Shown: positions 51,176 to 61,015, counted from the first letter of the stretch. The stretch is DNA of 64,000 bases from an uncultured Oscillospiraceae bacterium (GCA_947599925.1 CANQFT010000006.1:1-64000); one strand, 5' to 3'. Notes: generated by a model from the sequence alone, not told the origin. Made by a program: numbers and translations.

Positions 51176-52702
51176 ATGAGGACCTGTTTGGGGGTCGAGC
51201 TGGGCTCGACCCGGATCAAGGCCGTCACCGTGGACGACGGCTTTTGTCCCGTCTCCTCCGGGGACTATACCTGGGCTTCCCGGTATGAAAACGGCGTGTG
51301 GACCTACCCCTTGGAGGAGGTGTGGACCGGCCTGAGGGCCGCCATCTCCCAGGTGGAGGGCCGCCAGGACATCGCGGCGGCGGGCATCTCCGCCATGATG
51401 CACGGCTACCTGGCCTTTGACAGCGACTGGAACCTGCTGGTCCCTTTCCGCACCTGGCAAAACACCATCACCGGCCCCGCCGCGGCGGAGCTGACGGAGC
51501 TCTTTGGCTTCAACATCCCCCAGCGGTGGTCCATCGCCCATCTCTACCAGGCGGTGCTCAACGGCGAGCCCCATGTGACCCGTGTGGCCCACCTGACCAC
51601 GCTGGCGGGCTACATCCACCACCAGCTCACCGGCGTCCACGCCGTGGGGGTGGGGGAGGCCTCCGGGATGTTCCCCATCGACAGCCGCACCCTGGACTAT
51701 GACGCGGGGATGCTGGAGAAATTCAACGCTCTGGTGGCCGGCCGGGGCCTTCCCTGGCGGCTGGAGGACCTGCTGCCCAAGGTGCTGGCCGCCGGTGAGG
51801 ACGCGGGGGCGCTCACCCCGGAGGGGGCGGCGCTGCTGGAGGGACTGCTCCCGGCGGGCATCCCCTTCGCGCCTCCGGAGGGGGACGCGGGCACCGGCAT
51901 GGTGGCCACCAACGCCGTGGCGCCCCGGACGGGCAACGTGTCCGCCGGGACCTCCATTTTCTCCATGGTGGTGCTGGAGCGGCCCCTGGAGCGGGTCTAT
52001 GAGGAGATCGACCTGGTCACCACCCCTGCCGGGGCGCCGGTGGCCATGGTCCACTGCAACAACTGCACCGGCGACACCAACGCCTGGGTCAGCCTTCTGG
52101 GGGAGACCGCCCGGCTCTTCGGCGCGGACCCTGAGCCGGGAGAGCTGTATACCAAGCTCTACCAGAAAAGTCTGGAGGGCGAGGCGGACTGCGGCGGCGT
52201 GCTGGTGTGCAACTACCTGGCAGGGGAGGGGGTCACCCACATGGACGCCGGCCGCCCTCTGGCGGCCCGGACCCCGGAGGCCCGCTTCACCCTTGCCAAC
52301 TTCTTCCGCGCCCAGCTCTACGCCACCATGGCCACGCTGAAGCTGGGCATGGACATCCTGGCCGGAGAGGGGGTGGCCATCGACTCCCTCACCGGCCACG
52401 GCGGGCTGTTCAAAACGCCTCTGGTGGGCCAGCGCTATATGGCCGCCGCCTGCGGCGCGCCGGTGACCTGCATGGAGACTGCCGGAGAGGGCGGGCCCTA
52501 TGGCATGGCTCTGCTGGCGGCCTATCTGCTCCGCGGAGAAGCGGGGGAGAGCCTGGAGGACTTCCTCGCCCGCAGGGTCTTTGCCGGCGTCTCCGGCTCC
52601 ACCGTTCAGCCCCAGCCCGACGACCTGGCGGGCTTTAACGCCTACATCGGGCGCTACAAGGCGCTGTTGGAGGTGGAGCGGGCGGCGGTGGCCGCTCTGT
52701 AA
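51176..52702 (+). CDS. FGGY-family sugar kinase, probable L-ribulokinase
   Basis: 508 residues. The N-terminal FGGY domain opens with [18 protein letters not shown]. The C-terminal domain has [16 protein letters not shown] and [26 protein letters not shown]. In this operon it should phosphorylate L-ribulose to L-ribulose-5-phosphate. It is shorter than classical AraB (about 560 residues), lacks obvious AraB-specific sequence, and may be the non-orthologous clostridial ribulokinase type (AraK). I therefore leave the symbol open. GAGGAGGGGTGGG precedes the ATG. Confidence 0.85.
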   Translation: MRTCLGVELGSTRIKAVTVDDGFCPVSSGDYTWASRYENGVWTYPLEEVWTGLRAAISQVEGRQDIAAAGISAMMHGYLAFDSDWNLLVPFRTWQNTITGPAAAELTELFGFNIPQRWSIAHLYQAVLNGEPHVTRVAHLTTLAGYIHHQLTGVHAVGVGEASGMFPIDSRTLDYDAGMLEKFNALVAGRGLPWRLEDLLPKVLAAGEDAGALTPEGAALLEGLLPAGIPFAPPEGDAGTGMVATNAVAPRTGNVSAGTSIFSMVVLERPLERVYEEIDLVTTPAGAPVAMVHCNNCTGDTNAWVSLLGETARLFGADPEPGELYTKLYQKSLEGEADCGGVLVCNYLAGEGVTHMDAGRPLAARTPEARFTLANFFRAQLYATMATLKLGMDILAGEGVAIDSLTGHGGLFKTPLVGQRYMAAACGAPVTCMETAGEGGPYGMALLAAYLLRGEAGESLEDFLARRVFAGVSGSTVQPQPDDLAGFNAYIGRYKALLEVERAAVAAL

Positions 52703-52747
52703 GGACCGCCGCGGACATAACTTGACTGGTACAAAGGAGGAACATCA

Positions 52748-54214
52748 ATGCGTCCCTATTCCTTTTGGTTCATTGTGGGCAGCCAGTCCCTGTACGGCCC
52801 GGAGGTGCTGGAGACCGTGGCCCAGCGGGCACAGGAGATGGCCGACCAGCTCAGCCGCGACCTCCCCTACCCTCTGCTCTACAAGGTGACTGCCAAGAGC
52901 AACCAGGAGATCGCCGATGTGGTCAAACAGGCCAACTACGACGACGACTGCGCCGGGGTGATCACCTGGTGCCACACCTTCAGCCCCTCCAAGATGTGGA
53001 TCAACGGCCTGGCCGCCCTGCAAAAGCCCTATTGCCATCTGGCCACCCAGTATAACCAGGAGATCCCCGACCAGGAGATCGACATGGACTTCATGAATCT
53101 GAACCAGGCCGCCCACGGCGACAGGGAACACGGCTTCATCGCCGCGCGGCTCCGGATGCCCAGAAAGATCATCGCCGGTTACTGGCGGGACCAGACCGTC
53201 CGGGACCGGCTGGGCAGTTGGATGAAGGCCGCGGTGGGCGCGGCGGTGTCCCGGAGCATGAAGGTCATGCGCTTTGGCGACAACATGCGGGAAGTGGCCG
53301 TCACCGAGGGTGACAAGGTGGAGACCCAGACCAAGCTGGGCTGGCAGGTGAACACCTGGGCCGTGGGCGATCTGGTCAAGACCATGGCCGCCGTCACCGA
53401 CGCGGAGATCGACGCCCTGATGGAGACCTATAAGGCCAGCTACGACATCGCCACCGACGACATCCAGGCCATCCGCTATCAGGCCAGAGAGGAACTTGCC
53501 ATCAAGAAGATGATGGACGCCGAGGGCTGCCTGGCCTTCTCCAACACCTTCCAGGACCTGTACGGCATGGAGCAGCTCCCCGGCCTTGCCACCCAGCACC
53601 TGATGGCCCAGGGCTACGGCTACGGCGGCGAGGGCGACTGGAAGGTGGCCGCCATGACCGCCATTCTGAAAGCCATGGGCGAGGGCGGAAACGGCTGCTC
53701 GCTGTTCATGGAGGACTACACCTACAACCTGACCCCGGGCGCGGAGTATTCCCTGGGCGCCCATATGCTGGAGGTCTGCCCCTGCTGTGCCGCCGGCCGG
53801 CCCCGGATCGAGACCCACCACCTGGGCATCGGCATGAACGAGAAAGACCCCGCGCGTCTGGTCTTTGAGGGCAAGGCGGGGGACGCGGTGGTGGCCTCCC
53901 TCATCGACATGGGCGGCCGGATGCGCCTCATCTGCCAGGACATCCACTGCGTCAAGCCCATCCTGCCCATGCCCAACCTCCCTGTGGCACGGGTCATGTG
54001 GCAGGCGGAGCCCTCCCTCACCACCGGCGTGGAGTGCTGGATCGCCGCCGGCGGCGCCCACCACACCGTGCTGAGCTATGACGTCACCGCCCAGCAGCTG
54101 CGGGACTGGGCCCGGATCATGGACATTGAGTTTGTTCACATCAACAAGGACACCACGCCGGAGAGCCTGGAGCGGGAACTGTTCCTGTCCGATCTGGCCT
54201 GGAAACTGAAATGA
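52748..54214 (+). CDS. araA: L-arabinose isomerase
   Basis: 488 residues. It converts L-arabinose to L-ribulose with a divalent metal. Family blocks: [107 protein letters not shown] and [19 protein letters not shown]. The metal-binding Glu and His residues lie in the last blocks. AAAGGAGG precedes the start. Confidence 0.97.
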   Translation: MRPYSFWFIVGSQSLYGPEVLETVAQRAQEMADQLSRDLPYPLLYKVTAKSNQEIADVVKQANYDDDCAGVITWCHTFSPSKMWINGLAALQKPYCHLATQYNQEIPDQEIDMDFMNLNQAAHGDREHGFIAARLRMPRKIIAGYWRDQTVRDRLGSWMKAAVGAAVSRSMKVMRFGDNMREVAVTEGDKVETQTKLGWQVNTWAVGDLVKTMAAVTDAEIDALMETYKASYDIATDDIQAIRYQAREELAIKKMMDAEGCLAFSNTFQDLYGMEQLPGLATQHLMAQGYGYGGEGDWKVAAMTAILKAMGEGGNGCSLFMEDYTYNLTPGAEYSLGAHMLEVCPCCAAGRPRIETHHLGIGMNEKDPARLVFEGKAGDAVVASLIDMGGRMRLICQDIHCVKPILPMPNLPVARVMWQAEPSLTTGVECWIAAGGAHHTVLSYDVTAQQLRDWARIMDIEFVHINKDTTPESLERELFLSDLAWKLK

Positions 54215-54224
54215 GGGTCGGACC

Positions 54225-54935
54225 ATGTTGGAAGAACTGAAAAAACAGGTGTTGGAAGCCAATCTGCTGCTGCCCAAGTACGGCCTTGTCACCTTTACCT
54301 GGGGCAACGTCTCCGGGGTGGACCGGGAGCGGGGCCTTATGGTCATCAAGCCCTCCGGCGTGGAGTATGACGGCATGACCGCCGAGGATATGGTGGTGGT
54401 GAGCCTGGCCACCGGAGAGCGGATCGAGGGGCGGTACCGCCCATCCAGCGACACGCCCACCCATGTGGAGCTCTACAACGCCTTTCCCCACATCGGCGGC
54501 GTGGTCCACACCCACTCCTCTTACGCCACCAGCTGGGCCCAGGCGGGCCGCTCCATCCCCTGCTACGGCACTACCCATGCCGACTACATCTACGGCGAGG
54601 TCCCCTGTCTGCGCTGTCTGACCAAGGCGGAGATCGACCAGGGCTATGAGCGGAACACCGGCGTGCTCATCGTCTCGGAGTTTGCCCGGCGGGGCCTGGA
54701 CCCCGCCGCCGTCCCCGCCGTGCTGTGCAAGAACCACGGGCCCTTCGCCTGGGGCGTGGACCCCAAGGACGCCGTCCACAACGCCGTGGTGCTGGAGGAG
54801 GTGGCCAAGATGGCCTACCGGGCTGAGACCATCCAGCCCAACATCCAGCCCGCGCCCCAGGAGTTGCAGGACAAGCACTACCTGCGTAAGCACGGCCCCA
54901 ACGCCTATTACGGGCAAACCGAGAAAGGAAGGTGA
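54225..54935 (+). CDS. araD: L-ribulose-5-phosphate 4-epimerase
   Basis: A 236-residue class II aldolase/AraD family enzyme that gives D-xylulose-5-phosphate. Seen: [55 protein letters not shown] (zinc histidines HxH), and [13 protein letters not shown] with the third His. It lies ten bases after araA. Confidence 0.96.
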   Translation: MLEELKKQVLEANLLLPKYGLVTFTWGNVSGVDRERGLMVIKPSGVEYDGMTAEDMVVVSLATGERIEGRYRPSSDTPTHVELYNAFPHIGGVVHTHSSYATSWAQAGRSIPCYGTTHADYIYGEVPCLRCLTKAEIDQGYERNTGVLIVSEFARRGLDPAAVPAVLCKNHGPFAWGVDPKDAVHNAVVLEEVAKMAYRAETIQPNIQPAPQELQDKHYLRKHGPNAYYGQTEKGR

Positions 54936-54939
54936 TCCC

Positions 54940-55785
54940 ATGACCCCGAAGGAAAAACAGCAGTTGGAGCTGGCGGCCTGCAAGGTACGCATGGGCATTA
55001 TCGAGGGCACCCACGGGGCCAAGGCCGGGCATCCCGGCGGAAGCCTCTCCGCCGCCGATGTGTTCACCTATCTCTACTTCAAGGAGCTGAACATCGACCC
55101 CAAGGACCCGAAGTGGGAGGGACGGGACCGGTTCGTGCTCTCCAAGGGGCACACCGCCCCCGGCCTCTACGGGGCTCTGGCCAACCGGGGATTTTTCCCG
55201 GTGGAGGACCTGCCCACCCTGCGGCACATCGACAGCTACCTCCAGGGCCACCCCAATATGCACACCGTCCCCGGCGTGGATATGTCCACCGGCTCTCTGG
55301 GCCAGGGCATCTCGGTGGCCGCGGGCATGGCCCTGGCCGCCAAGCACCAGGGCAGGACCTGCCGGGTCTACACCCTCTTGGGCGACGGAGAGATCGCCGA
55401 GGGCGAGGTGTGGGAGGCGCTGATGTTCGCCCACCACTATCAGCTGGACAACCTGTGCGTCATTCTGGACAACAACGGTCTGCAGATCGACGGCAGCAAC
55501 AAGGAGGTCATGGACTCCAGCCCCATCCCGGAGAAGTTCCGGGCCTTTGGTCTGGAGGTGGTGGAGATCGACGGCCACGACTTCGACGCCATGGAGACCG
55601 CCTTTGCCCACGCCAGAGAGGTCAAGGGCACCCCCACCGCCATCATCCTGCACACCATCAAGGGCAAGGGCGTGAGCTACATGGAGGGGCAGGTGGGCTG
55701 GCACGGCAAGGCCCCCAACGACGAGGAATACCAGATCGCCATGGCCGAGCTGCGGGCCCGGCTGGCGGAATTGGAGGCGATGTGA
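54940..55785 (+). CDS. Transketolase, N-terminal subunit
   Basis: 281 residues with the thiamine-diphosphate-binding half. GHPGGSLSAADVFTYLYF, FVLSKGHTAPGLYGAL, STGSLGQGISVAAGMALAAK and the TPP motif GDGEIAEGEVWEALMFAHHY...DNNGLQ are visible. Split transketolases are usual in archaea and many Firmicutes. It uses the xylulose-5-phosphate made by AraD. The frame extends upstream into araD, but ATG 54940 behind AAGGAAGGTGAT is the start. Confidence 0.94.
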   Translation: MTPKEKQQLELAACKVRMGIIEGTHGAKAGHPGGSLSAADVFTYLYFKELNIDPKDPKWEGRDRFVLSKGHTAPGLYGALANRGFFPVEDLPTLRHIDSYLQGHPNMHTVPGVDMSTGSLGQGISVAAGMALAAKHQGRTCRVYTLLGDGEIAEGEVWEALMFAHHYQLDNLCVILDNNGLQIDGSNKEVMDSSPIPEKFRAFGLEVVEIDGHDFDAMETAFAHAREVKGTPTAIILHTIKGKGVSYMEGQVGWHGKAPNDEEYQIAMAELRARLAELEAM

Positions 55786-55786
55786 G

Positions 55787-56731
55787 ATGGCGGAAGTGAA
55801 AAAAGTCGCCACCCGCGCCAGCTACGGCGCGGCGCTGGTGGAGCTGGGCCAGCTCCACGATGACCTGATCGTCTTTGACGCCGACCTCTCCAACGCCACC
55901 AAGACCGACACCTTCCGCAAGGCGTTCCCCCAGCGGCACTTCAACTGTGGCATCGCCGAGGCCAACATGATGGCCGCCGCCGCCGGCGCCTCCACCATGG
56001 GGCTGGTGCCCTTTGTGTCCTCCTTTGCTATGTTCGCCGCCGGCCGCGCCTTTGAGCAGGTCCGGAACTCCATCGGCTACCCCCATCTGAACGTGAAGAT
56101 CGGCGCCACCCACGGCGGCCTCTCGGTGGGGGAGGACGGGGCCTCCCACCAGTGCTGCGAGGACTTTGCCCTGATGCGCTCCATCCCCGGCATGGTCATC
56201 CTCTCGCCCGCCGACGACGTGGAGGCCAGGGCCGCGGTGAAGGCGGCCTACGCCTACAAGGGGCCGGTCTATCTGCGCTTTGGCCGGTTTGCCGTCCCCG
56301 TGTTCCACGACGAGACCAACTTCACCTTTGCCATCGGCAAGGGCGAGGTGCTCCAGGACGGCTCCGACGTGGCCATCATCGCCAACGGCCTGCTGGTCAA
56401 CGAGGCCATCGAGGCCGGCAGGGCATTGAAGGAGGCGGGGGTCTCCGCCAGGGTCATCAACCTCTGCACCATCAAGCCGCTGGACGAGGAACTGGTGCTG
56501 AAAGCCGCCAGGGAGTGCGGCAGGGTCATCACCTGCGAGGAGCACTCCGTGGTGGGCGGCTTGGGCGAGGCCGTTTGCTCCCTGCTGAGCGAGCGGTGCC
56601 CCACCCCCGTGCGCAGGATCGGCGTCAACGACGAGTTTGGGCACTCCGGCCCCGCCGCCGCCATCCTCAAGCAATTTGGCCTGTCGGCGGAGCACATCGC
56701 CGAGGTCGCCAGGGACTTCTGCGGCAAGTAA
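55787..56731 (+). CDS. Transketolase, C-terminal subunit
   Basis: 314 residues: the pyrimidine-binding (catalytic Glu) domain with FNCGIAEANMMAAAAGASTMGLVPFVSSFAMFA and HGGLSVGEDGASHQC, then the C-terminal transketolase domain (VITCEEHSVVGGLGEAVCSLL). It pairs with the preceding gene to form the active enzyme, one base apart. Last gene of the arabinose operon. Confidence 0.94.
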   Translation: MAEVKKVATRASYGAALVELGQLHDDLIVFDADLSNATKTDTFRKAFPQRHFNCGIAEANMMAAAAGASTMGLVPFVSSFAMFAAGRAFEQVRNSIGYPHLNVKIGATHGGLSVGEDGASHQCCEDFALMRSIPGMVILSPADDVEARAAVKAAYAYKGPVYLRFGRFAVPVFHDETNFTFAIGKGEVLQDGSDVAIIANGLLVNEAIEAGRALKEAGVSARVINLCTIKPLDEELVLKAARECGRVITCEEHSVVGGLGEAVCSLLSERCPTPVRRIGVNDEFGHSGPAAAILKQFGLSAEHIAEVARDFCGK

Positions 56732-56760
56732 CGGCCCGCGCTGGACCGCGGCACAAAAAT

Positions 56761-56792
56761 CGTCAAAGAGGCGGCCCCGCCGCTTCTTTGAC
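56761..56792. repeat. Palindromic intergenic repeat, copy 3
   Basis: CGTCAAAGAGGCGGC-CCC-GCCGCTTCTTTGAC, a stem with one mismatch, between the transketolase stop and the true terminator. Core shared with the other copies. Confidence 0.8.
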
Positions 56793-56799
56793 CGTCACG

Positions 56800-56837
56800 A
56801 AGGGGTCTGAAACCACAGGGTTTCAGACCCCTTTTTT
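56800..56837. terminator. Bidirectional terminator of the arabinose operon and the MerR gene
   Basis: A 15-bp perfect stem AAGGGGTCTGAAACC with loop ACAG, right arm ending in a run of six T on the plus strand. The minus-strand regulator gene ends 33 bases away. Confidence 0.9.
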
Positions 56838-56869
56838 GGGTTTTGTTGACAACGAAACGCGGGAGATCT

Positions 56870-57676
56870 TTACCCCTCCACCGGCACCACCAGTCGGGAA
56901 ACGTAGTCCTCCGGGTCGATCTCCCGCCCGGTGTAGGGGGCGACCAGGCCCAGGACGCGGACATAGCCCGTGGGCTTCAAGCCCCGCTCCCGGATCTCCC
57001 GGCCGAGTTCGTTGAAGGCGTGGGCCCTGCGGGAGTAGCTGCCGTAGCCCAGACAGGAGAAGCCCCGGCAGGCGGGGAGGGTCACCGCCTCCGCTGGGGC
57101 GTCCTCCGGCTCCAGCGGGACGCAGCAGATAAAGTCCCCCTCCGTATCCTCAAAGGCGCTGTCCAGGTAATCGGTGCGCTTGTTGATGACAAACAGCGGC
57201 TCGGACGTCAGCAGCCGATAGCCCTTCTCCACCGTCTCGTGGTAGAGGTCGTACATGGCCCAATAGCGGTCCTCCGCCGTCGTCCCCTGGAACTCCCGGC
57301 AGTAGCAGACATACTCCGGCAGGTCCACGAACTCAAAGCTCAAATGGTCCTTTTTCTCCACACGGAGCTTTACTTCCTCATAGGCCCGTTTGAACTTCAA
57401 AAACCGCTCCTCGATCCGCTCCAGAAGCTCCCGCGACGTCCCGTGGGTCTGGTAGTAGAGGGCGGCGTCGTCATAGGTCATGCCCATCTGCAGAAAGGAC
57501 AGGATCTGCATCACCCGGCTGACGTTGTAATTGTCGTACCAGCGGTAGCCGGTCTCCTCGTCCACCTTGGCCGGGGTGAGCAGTCCGCGCTCCTCCAGCC
57601 GCATGAGAGTGGACCGGGACACCCCGCAGCTCTTGCCGACCTGATGGATCGAAAACAATTTCTCCAATTTTGCCAT
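56870..57676 (-). CDS. MerR-family transcriptional regulator with effector-binding domain
   Basis: 268 residues. The HTH_1 part is FSIHQVGKSCGVSRSTLMRLEERGLLTPAKVDEETGYRWYDNYNVSRVMQILSFLQMGMTYDDAALYY. A helix linker and a GyrI-like/BltR-type C-terminal ligand domain (about 115-268) follow. Such proteins control multidrug or stress genes by binding small molecules. The target is not evident and the neighbours are convergent. The start is uncertain: the frame is open to TTG 57754, but no upstream start has a ribosome site, while GAGGGAG stands just before ATG 57676 (or TTG 57667). The promoter is near 57.82 kb. Confidence 0.85.
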   Translation of the reverse strand: MAKLEKLFSIHQVGKSCGVSRSTLMRLEERGLLTPAKVDEETGYRWYDNYNVSRVMQILSFLQMGMTYDDAALYYQTHGTSRELLERIEERFLKFKRAYEEVKLRVEKKDHLSFEFVDLPEYVCYCREFQGTTAEDRYWAMYDLYHETVEKGYRLLTSEPLFVINKRTDYLDSAFEDTEGDFICCVPLEPEDAPAEAVTLPACRGFSCLGYGSYSRRAHAFNELGREIRERGLKPTGYVRVLGLVAPYTGREIDPEDYVSRLVVPVEG

Positions 57677-57804
57677 CTCCCTCTTGACTTGTTCACGGGT
57701 GAACATGACAGGATGATACAGGGAAAAACGCGATTTGAAAAAATCCAACGACAAGCTGTGACAGAGTGTGGCGATCGGGGATCTGTGACGTATGTGTGAA
57801 TCAT

Positions 57805-57833
57805 ATTATAGCGGAGGATCTCATAAAGGACAA
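57805..57833 (-). promoter_or_regulatory. Promoter of the MerR-type regulator gene
   Basis: On the minus strand TTGTCC (57833-57828), 17-bp spacer, perfect TATAAT (57810-57805). It implies an untranslated leader of about 120 nt. Confidence 0.8.
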
Positions 57834-57886
57834 GTACATTTTTGACGAAAGCAGCGGCCCCGCCATTCTGATCGGGCGAAATAAAG

Positions 57887-57922
57887 CGAGCGGGAGAGGG
57901 CTCTGCCTCTCCCGCTCGTTTT
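57887..57922. terminator. Hairpin terminator after the zinc-ribbon gene
   Basis: A 13-bp perfect stem CGAGCGGGAGAGG/CCTCTCCCGCTCG, loop 6 bases. The plus strand has TTTT after it, the minus strand CTTTATTT. It ends the minus-strand zinc-ribbon cluster. Confidence 0.8.
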
Positions 57923-57935
57923 GTCAGGCGGTGGG

Positions 57936-59471
57936 TCACCACCACCGCCGCTCAAACTGCAACACATCTGTGCTGGTGCCGTCTTCATAGATCCAAAAAG
58001 CGTAAATGCTGTTATCCTCATAGAATAGATAGATCCGCTTTGCCTGGCCCCCAGTTGTAGACGTCAAGTCCGCGTACAGGTAGCCCTCATCATCGGCGCT
58101 CAGGATGCCGGAGCTTCTGGTCCCGCCGTGCGTATCGGTCGCGTAAAAATCGTTGGTCACATAGACTTGCCCTGTGCTCAAGTTGTTTTCAATGGTCAGA
58201 GCTTGGCCGTACCCTGTTGCCTCCCAGTTTCCATACAACACACTGAGTTCCTCGTTAAACCCGGAGACATACTCTACATCATCGTACGAGTCATAGTCAT
58301 AGTAGTAGTCATCGCTCGCGTCGTAGTCATCGTACGAGTCATCGTCAAGGAACAAGCCGTCGGTGTCGTCCTCTTCTTCGTCATCGTACGAGTCGTAGTC
58401 GAAGACCGGGGCGGGGATGGGCGTGGGCGTCGGCGTGGGCGCGGGGGTCGGGGTGGTGAAGCTGGCCGTCGTCCGGCTGGCCGCCGGCGTGTCGGCCAAG
58501 GGCCCGGCGCTGGACGTCCTGGGCAGGTTGCTGACCACGATCGCCACGATACCGGCGGCCAGAAACGCGCCGATGAGCGCGCCGCCGACCGCACTGCCGA
58601 CGGCGTTTTCCTTGGGCGGGGTGGGCTCGGCACCCGTCCGGCGGATCAACTCCAACTGGAGCGGCCGCAGGTCGTTGTACCTCTGCGCGTCCAGTTTCAG
58701 CCCGGTGATCCCCGTCTGGTCGCGGATGGTCAGCTCGTAATGGCAGAGGTTGAACCGCACCCACCACACCGTCAGGGCGAAGATCCCGATCAGTATGGCC
58801 ACGCCCGCGATCAGTTCGTTCTCCTCCACGGGGAGGACGAAGCCGAACAGGGGCAGCAGGGGCAGGGCCACAAAGGTCAGCAGCATCATCACGACCCCGG
58901 CCCACGCCATCACGGACGATTCCGGGGCCAGGGTGAGGCCGGAGATCTGCTCCAAGGGGATCTCCCGCTCCGTCTCCGCCTTGCGGCCCAGGACATTGAC
59001 CTGGGTGGTGCAGAGAAGGCGCTTGTCGTCCACCTCCGCGCGGACGGACACACGCTTGTTCCAGCGCATCTCGGCCTGCCGATAGCGCCAGGAAAACTCC
59101 TGGGGCGGCTCGCCCGCGCCGGGCCTCTGGGCCTGGTCCGGGCCGCCGCCCTCCGGCGTCGGCTCTGGCGCGGGCGTCGGCGTCGGTTCCGGCGTTGGTG
59201 GCGTCGGTTCTGGCGTCGGCGTCGGTTCCGGTTCTGGCGTCGGCGTCGATTCTGGCGTCGGCGTTGGCATCGGTTCTGGCGCGGGAGTGGGCGTCGGCTC
59301 CGGTTCTGGCGCGGGCGTCAGGGGCGTGCCGCAGAACGGGCAGAAGGCGTCGTCCGGGTCCACCTCCTTGCCGCACTTGGGACAGGCGTCGGTCACCGCC
59401 TTGGTCCCGCACTTGGGGCAGAACCCCGCCCCCGCGGGCAGTTCCCTGCCGCAGTTCATGCAAAAAGCCAT
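57936..59471 (-). CDS. Zinc-ribbon membrane protein with Pro/Thr repeats and acidic Tyr-rich linker
   Basis: 511 residues, function unknown. Four CxxC pairs in residues 4-50 (CMNC, CPKC, CPKC, CPFC) form two zinc ribbons. A PEPTPTP repeat linker runs from about 52 to 110. A PH-like or membrane domain with helices at about 195-240 follows (VMMLLTFVALPLLPLFGFVL, GVAILIGIFALTVWWV), then a further helix near 300-325. After that comes a Thr/Pro segment and an Asp/Tyr-rich stretch (about 360-405), then a C-terminal beta domain ending FERRWW. It looks like a membrane-anchored sensor or scaffold. Last gene of a same-strand cluster with a similar protein at 60.2 kb. Confidence 0.8.
   Translation of the reverse strand: MAFCMNCGRELPAGAGFCPKCGTKAVTDACPKCGKEVDPDDAFCPFCGTPLTPAPEPEPTPTPAPEPMPTPTPESTPTPEPEPTPTPEPTPPTPEPTPTPAPEPTPEGGGPDQAQRPGAGEPPQEFSWRYRQAEMRWNKRVSVRAEVDDKRLLCTTQVNVLGRKAETEREIPLEQISGLTLAPESSVMAWAGVVMMLLTFVALPLLPLFGFVLPVEENELIAGVAILIGIFALTVWWVRFNLCHYELTIRDQTGITGLKLDAQRYNDLRPLQLELIRRTGAEPTPPKENAVGSAVGGALIGAFLAAGIVAIVVSNLPRTSSAGPLADTPAASRTTASFTTPTPAPTPTPTPIPAPVFDYDSYDDEEEDDTDGLFLDDDSYDDYDASDDYYYDYDSYDDVEYVSGFNEELSVLYGNWEATGYGQALTIENNLSTGQVYVTNDFYATDTHGGTRSSGILSADDEGYLYADLTSTTGGQAKRIYLFYEDNSIYAFWIYEDGTSTDVLQFERRWW
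58270..58400. repeat. Short tandem-like repeats coding the Asp/Tyr-rich linker
   Basis: TCATCGTACGAGTC occurs three times (near 58276, 58328 and 58381), among other GTAGTCAT-type repeats. The tract may vary in length between strains. Confidence 0.6.
59160..59322. repeat. GGCGTCGG-type repeat tract coding the PEPTPTP linker
   Basis: About 160 bases of degenerate 6- and 12-base units (GGCGTCGG, GGTTCTGGC) that encode alternating Pro-Thr/Pro-Glu. It is prone to length change by slippage. Confidence 0.75.
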
Positions 59472-59494
59472 GGTTTTCTCCTCTTTGGCGGGCC

Positions 59495-59878
59495 TTACCG
59501 CTTGCGCCAGCTGATCAGCATATCTTCATCCTCTGCCTGCGTGGTCATCTCGGTCTCTGAGATCAGGGACACCGACATCTTAAAAACATATCCCCCGCCA
59601 TAGTCCAGGGACAGGGTCTTGCCATCGTAGCTCCAGTCCCCGCTGATCACATCTCCCATGCTGGCCAGGTTAAAGGTGCCCTTGTTGGACAGATCCAGCC
59701 GCATATCGCCCTTGTCGAACCCATCGGATTCTTCGCCGATGATGCCATAGTAGGCGTCCCAGGTGCCCACCAGCTTTTCCTCCTGGCCGCTCTGGCCGCA
59801 GGCCGCCAGGCAGACCAGCAGGGTCAGCACCAGCGCGGCGGCGCCCAGCCGTTTTCCAACCTTCCAGATCCGTTTCAT
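59495..59878 (-). CDS. Small secreted lipoprotein with lipocalin-like domain
   Basis: 127 residues. A signal sequence with lipobox CLAAC gives lipidated Cys27. The mature part (KLVGTWDAYYG, GTFNLASMGDVISGDWSYDGKTLSLDYGGGYVFKMSV) is an all-beta domain resembling lipocalin-like/DUF5640-type small proteins. The C-terminal domain of the adjacent zinc-ribbon gene has a similar GNWEATGY start, so the two may share a fold. The start follows GAGGAAAAGAGC. Role unknown. Confidence 0.8.
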   Translation of the reverse strand: MKRIWKVGKRLGAAALVLTLLVCLAACGQSGQEEKLVGTWDAYYGIIGEESDGFDKGDMRLDLSNKGTFNLASMGDVISGDWSYDGKTLSLDYGGGYVFKMSVSLISETEMTTQAEDEDMLISWRKR

Positions 59879-59898
59879 GCTCTTTTCCTCCGTTTTCT

Positions 59899-60240
59899 CT
59901 ATATTTTCCCCAGCAGTTTTGCCAGGCCGATCACGACCCCACAGCACAGCCCGTAGCCGCACAAAAGGCCGGTGACCAGTCTTCTTGGATTGGTGGACTC
60001 CCGCCACCCCAGGGCCTGTACGCCCCAGTCCGCCAGCATCACCGCGCAGAACAGGGGCGCCACCCACAGCGGCGGGCGCACCCACCGAACGCTGAGCAGT
60101 GCCGCCAGCTCCCCCAGGTATACCCCGGTACACCGGGCGCAGACAGGGAACTGCTTGCCCCGGAAGAAAAAGCTCCGCTCGGGCCGCTGGTGGCAGCCGG
60201 AGGCCCGGCCCAGGATCACACAGAAGCGGTAGCCGGTCAT
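59899..60240 (-). CDS. DUF2085 family membrane protein
   Basis: 113 residues with three hydrophobic segments. The family motifs GCHQRPERSFFFRGKQFPVCARCTGVYLG are clear and carry conserved Cys/His residues that could bind a metal. Function is unknown for the family. It overlaps the end of the zinc-ribbon gene at 60237 by four bases (ATGA), so they are translationally coupled. Confidence 0.88.
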   Translation of the reverse strand: MTGYRFCVILGRASGCHQRPERSFFFRGKQFPVCARCTGVYLGELAALLSVRWVRPPLWVAPLFCAVMLADWGVQALGWRESTNPRRLVTGLLCGYGLCCGVVIGLAKLLGKI

Positions 60241-60971
60241 TGAGAGGCCATCTCGTCCAGAAAGTCAAAGATGAAATGCCCGCCCAGCCAGAGCAGCAGG
60301 ACCATCCCGATCTCCGACAGGATCAGGATCTTGGGGATGGATGTGTTTGGGGGCAGGATCTCCGCCATGGGGTAGCCCAGCGCCTCCTCCACCTCTGTTG
60401 ACACCATCCCATAGACCACCAGCGGGCTGAAGGCCCAGAGGACCGCGAAGATCCAGCTCCAGCCGTATACGAACATCCCAAAGGAGATGATCAGGCCGAT
60501 GACGGCTGCACCGGTTCCATAGCTGCTGGCCAGGGCGACGGCCTTTTCCAGCCCGTCCTTTTGGGAGAGGTGCTGTTTGCCGCAGGAGCGGCAGACCCAC
60601 ACCACCTCGTTTTTGAGGTCGATCTTGCTTCTGCCTCCGCCCAGGCCGCACAACAGGCCCACCGGCCCCATCAGGCACATCCCGCAGCAGCCGTCGCTGA
60701 TGCTGTACCCGCCGCCCCTGGCCTTGCCCGTGGTACGGCTGACCGGCTGGCAGTCCGTCCCGCCGCAGAAGGGGCACACCGGGTCCTGGTGTGTGCTCCC
60801 CGGCGCCGGCGCGGGGCCGTCCGGCGCGGGGCCGGGCACAGGGTCAGGCGCGGGCTCAGGCGCGGGCGGCCGCGGCTCCTCCGACGGGGCCGAGGCCGTC
60901 AGCGGTCCGCCGCATTTGCGGCAAAAATTTGCCTCCGGCGCGTTGCTCGCGCCGCAGTTTGGACAGTTCAT
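60237..60971 (-). CDS. Zinc-ribbon membrane protein of unknown function
   Basis: 244 residues. The N-terminal zinc ribbon is CPNC...CRKC (residues 3-20), then a Pro/Ala linker (about 25-60), a second ribbon CPFC with further cysteines (CCGMC) and CRSC. Two or three membrane helices follow near 150-190 and 215-235. No enzyme motif is seen. It resembles the gene at 57.9 kb in its layout of ribbon, proline linker and membrane part. Confidence 0.8.
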   Translation of the reverse strand: MNCPNCGASNAPEANFCRKCGGPLTASAPSEEPRPPAPEPAPDPVPGPAPDGPAPAPGSTHQDPVCPFCGGTDCQPVSRTTGKARGGGYSISDGCCGMCLMGPVGLLCGLGGGRSKIDLKNEVVWVCRSCGKQHLSQKDGLEKAVALASSYGTGAAVIGLIISFGMFVYGWSWIFAVLWAFSPLVVYGMVSTEVEEALGYPMAEILPPNTSIPKILILSEIGMVLLLWLGGHFIFDFLDEMASQ

Positions 60972-61015
60972 CTCGCTCCCTCTCTTTCTGGGTTCATCTG
61001 TGGCGACGCCGCAGA

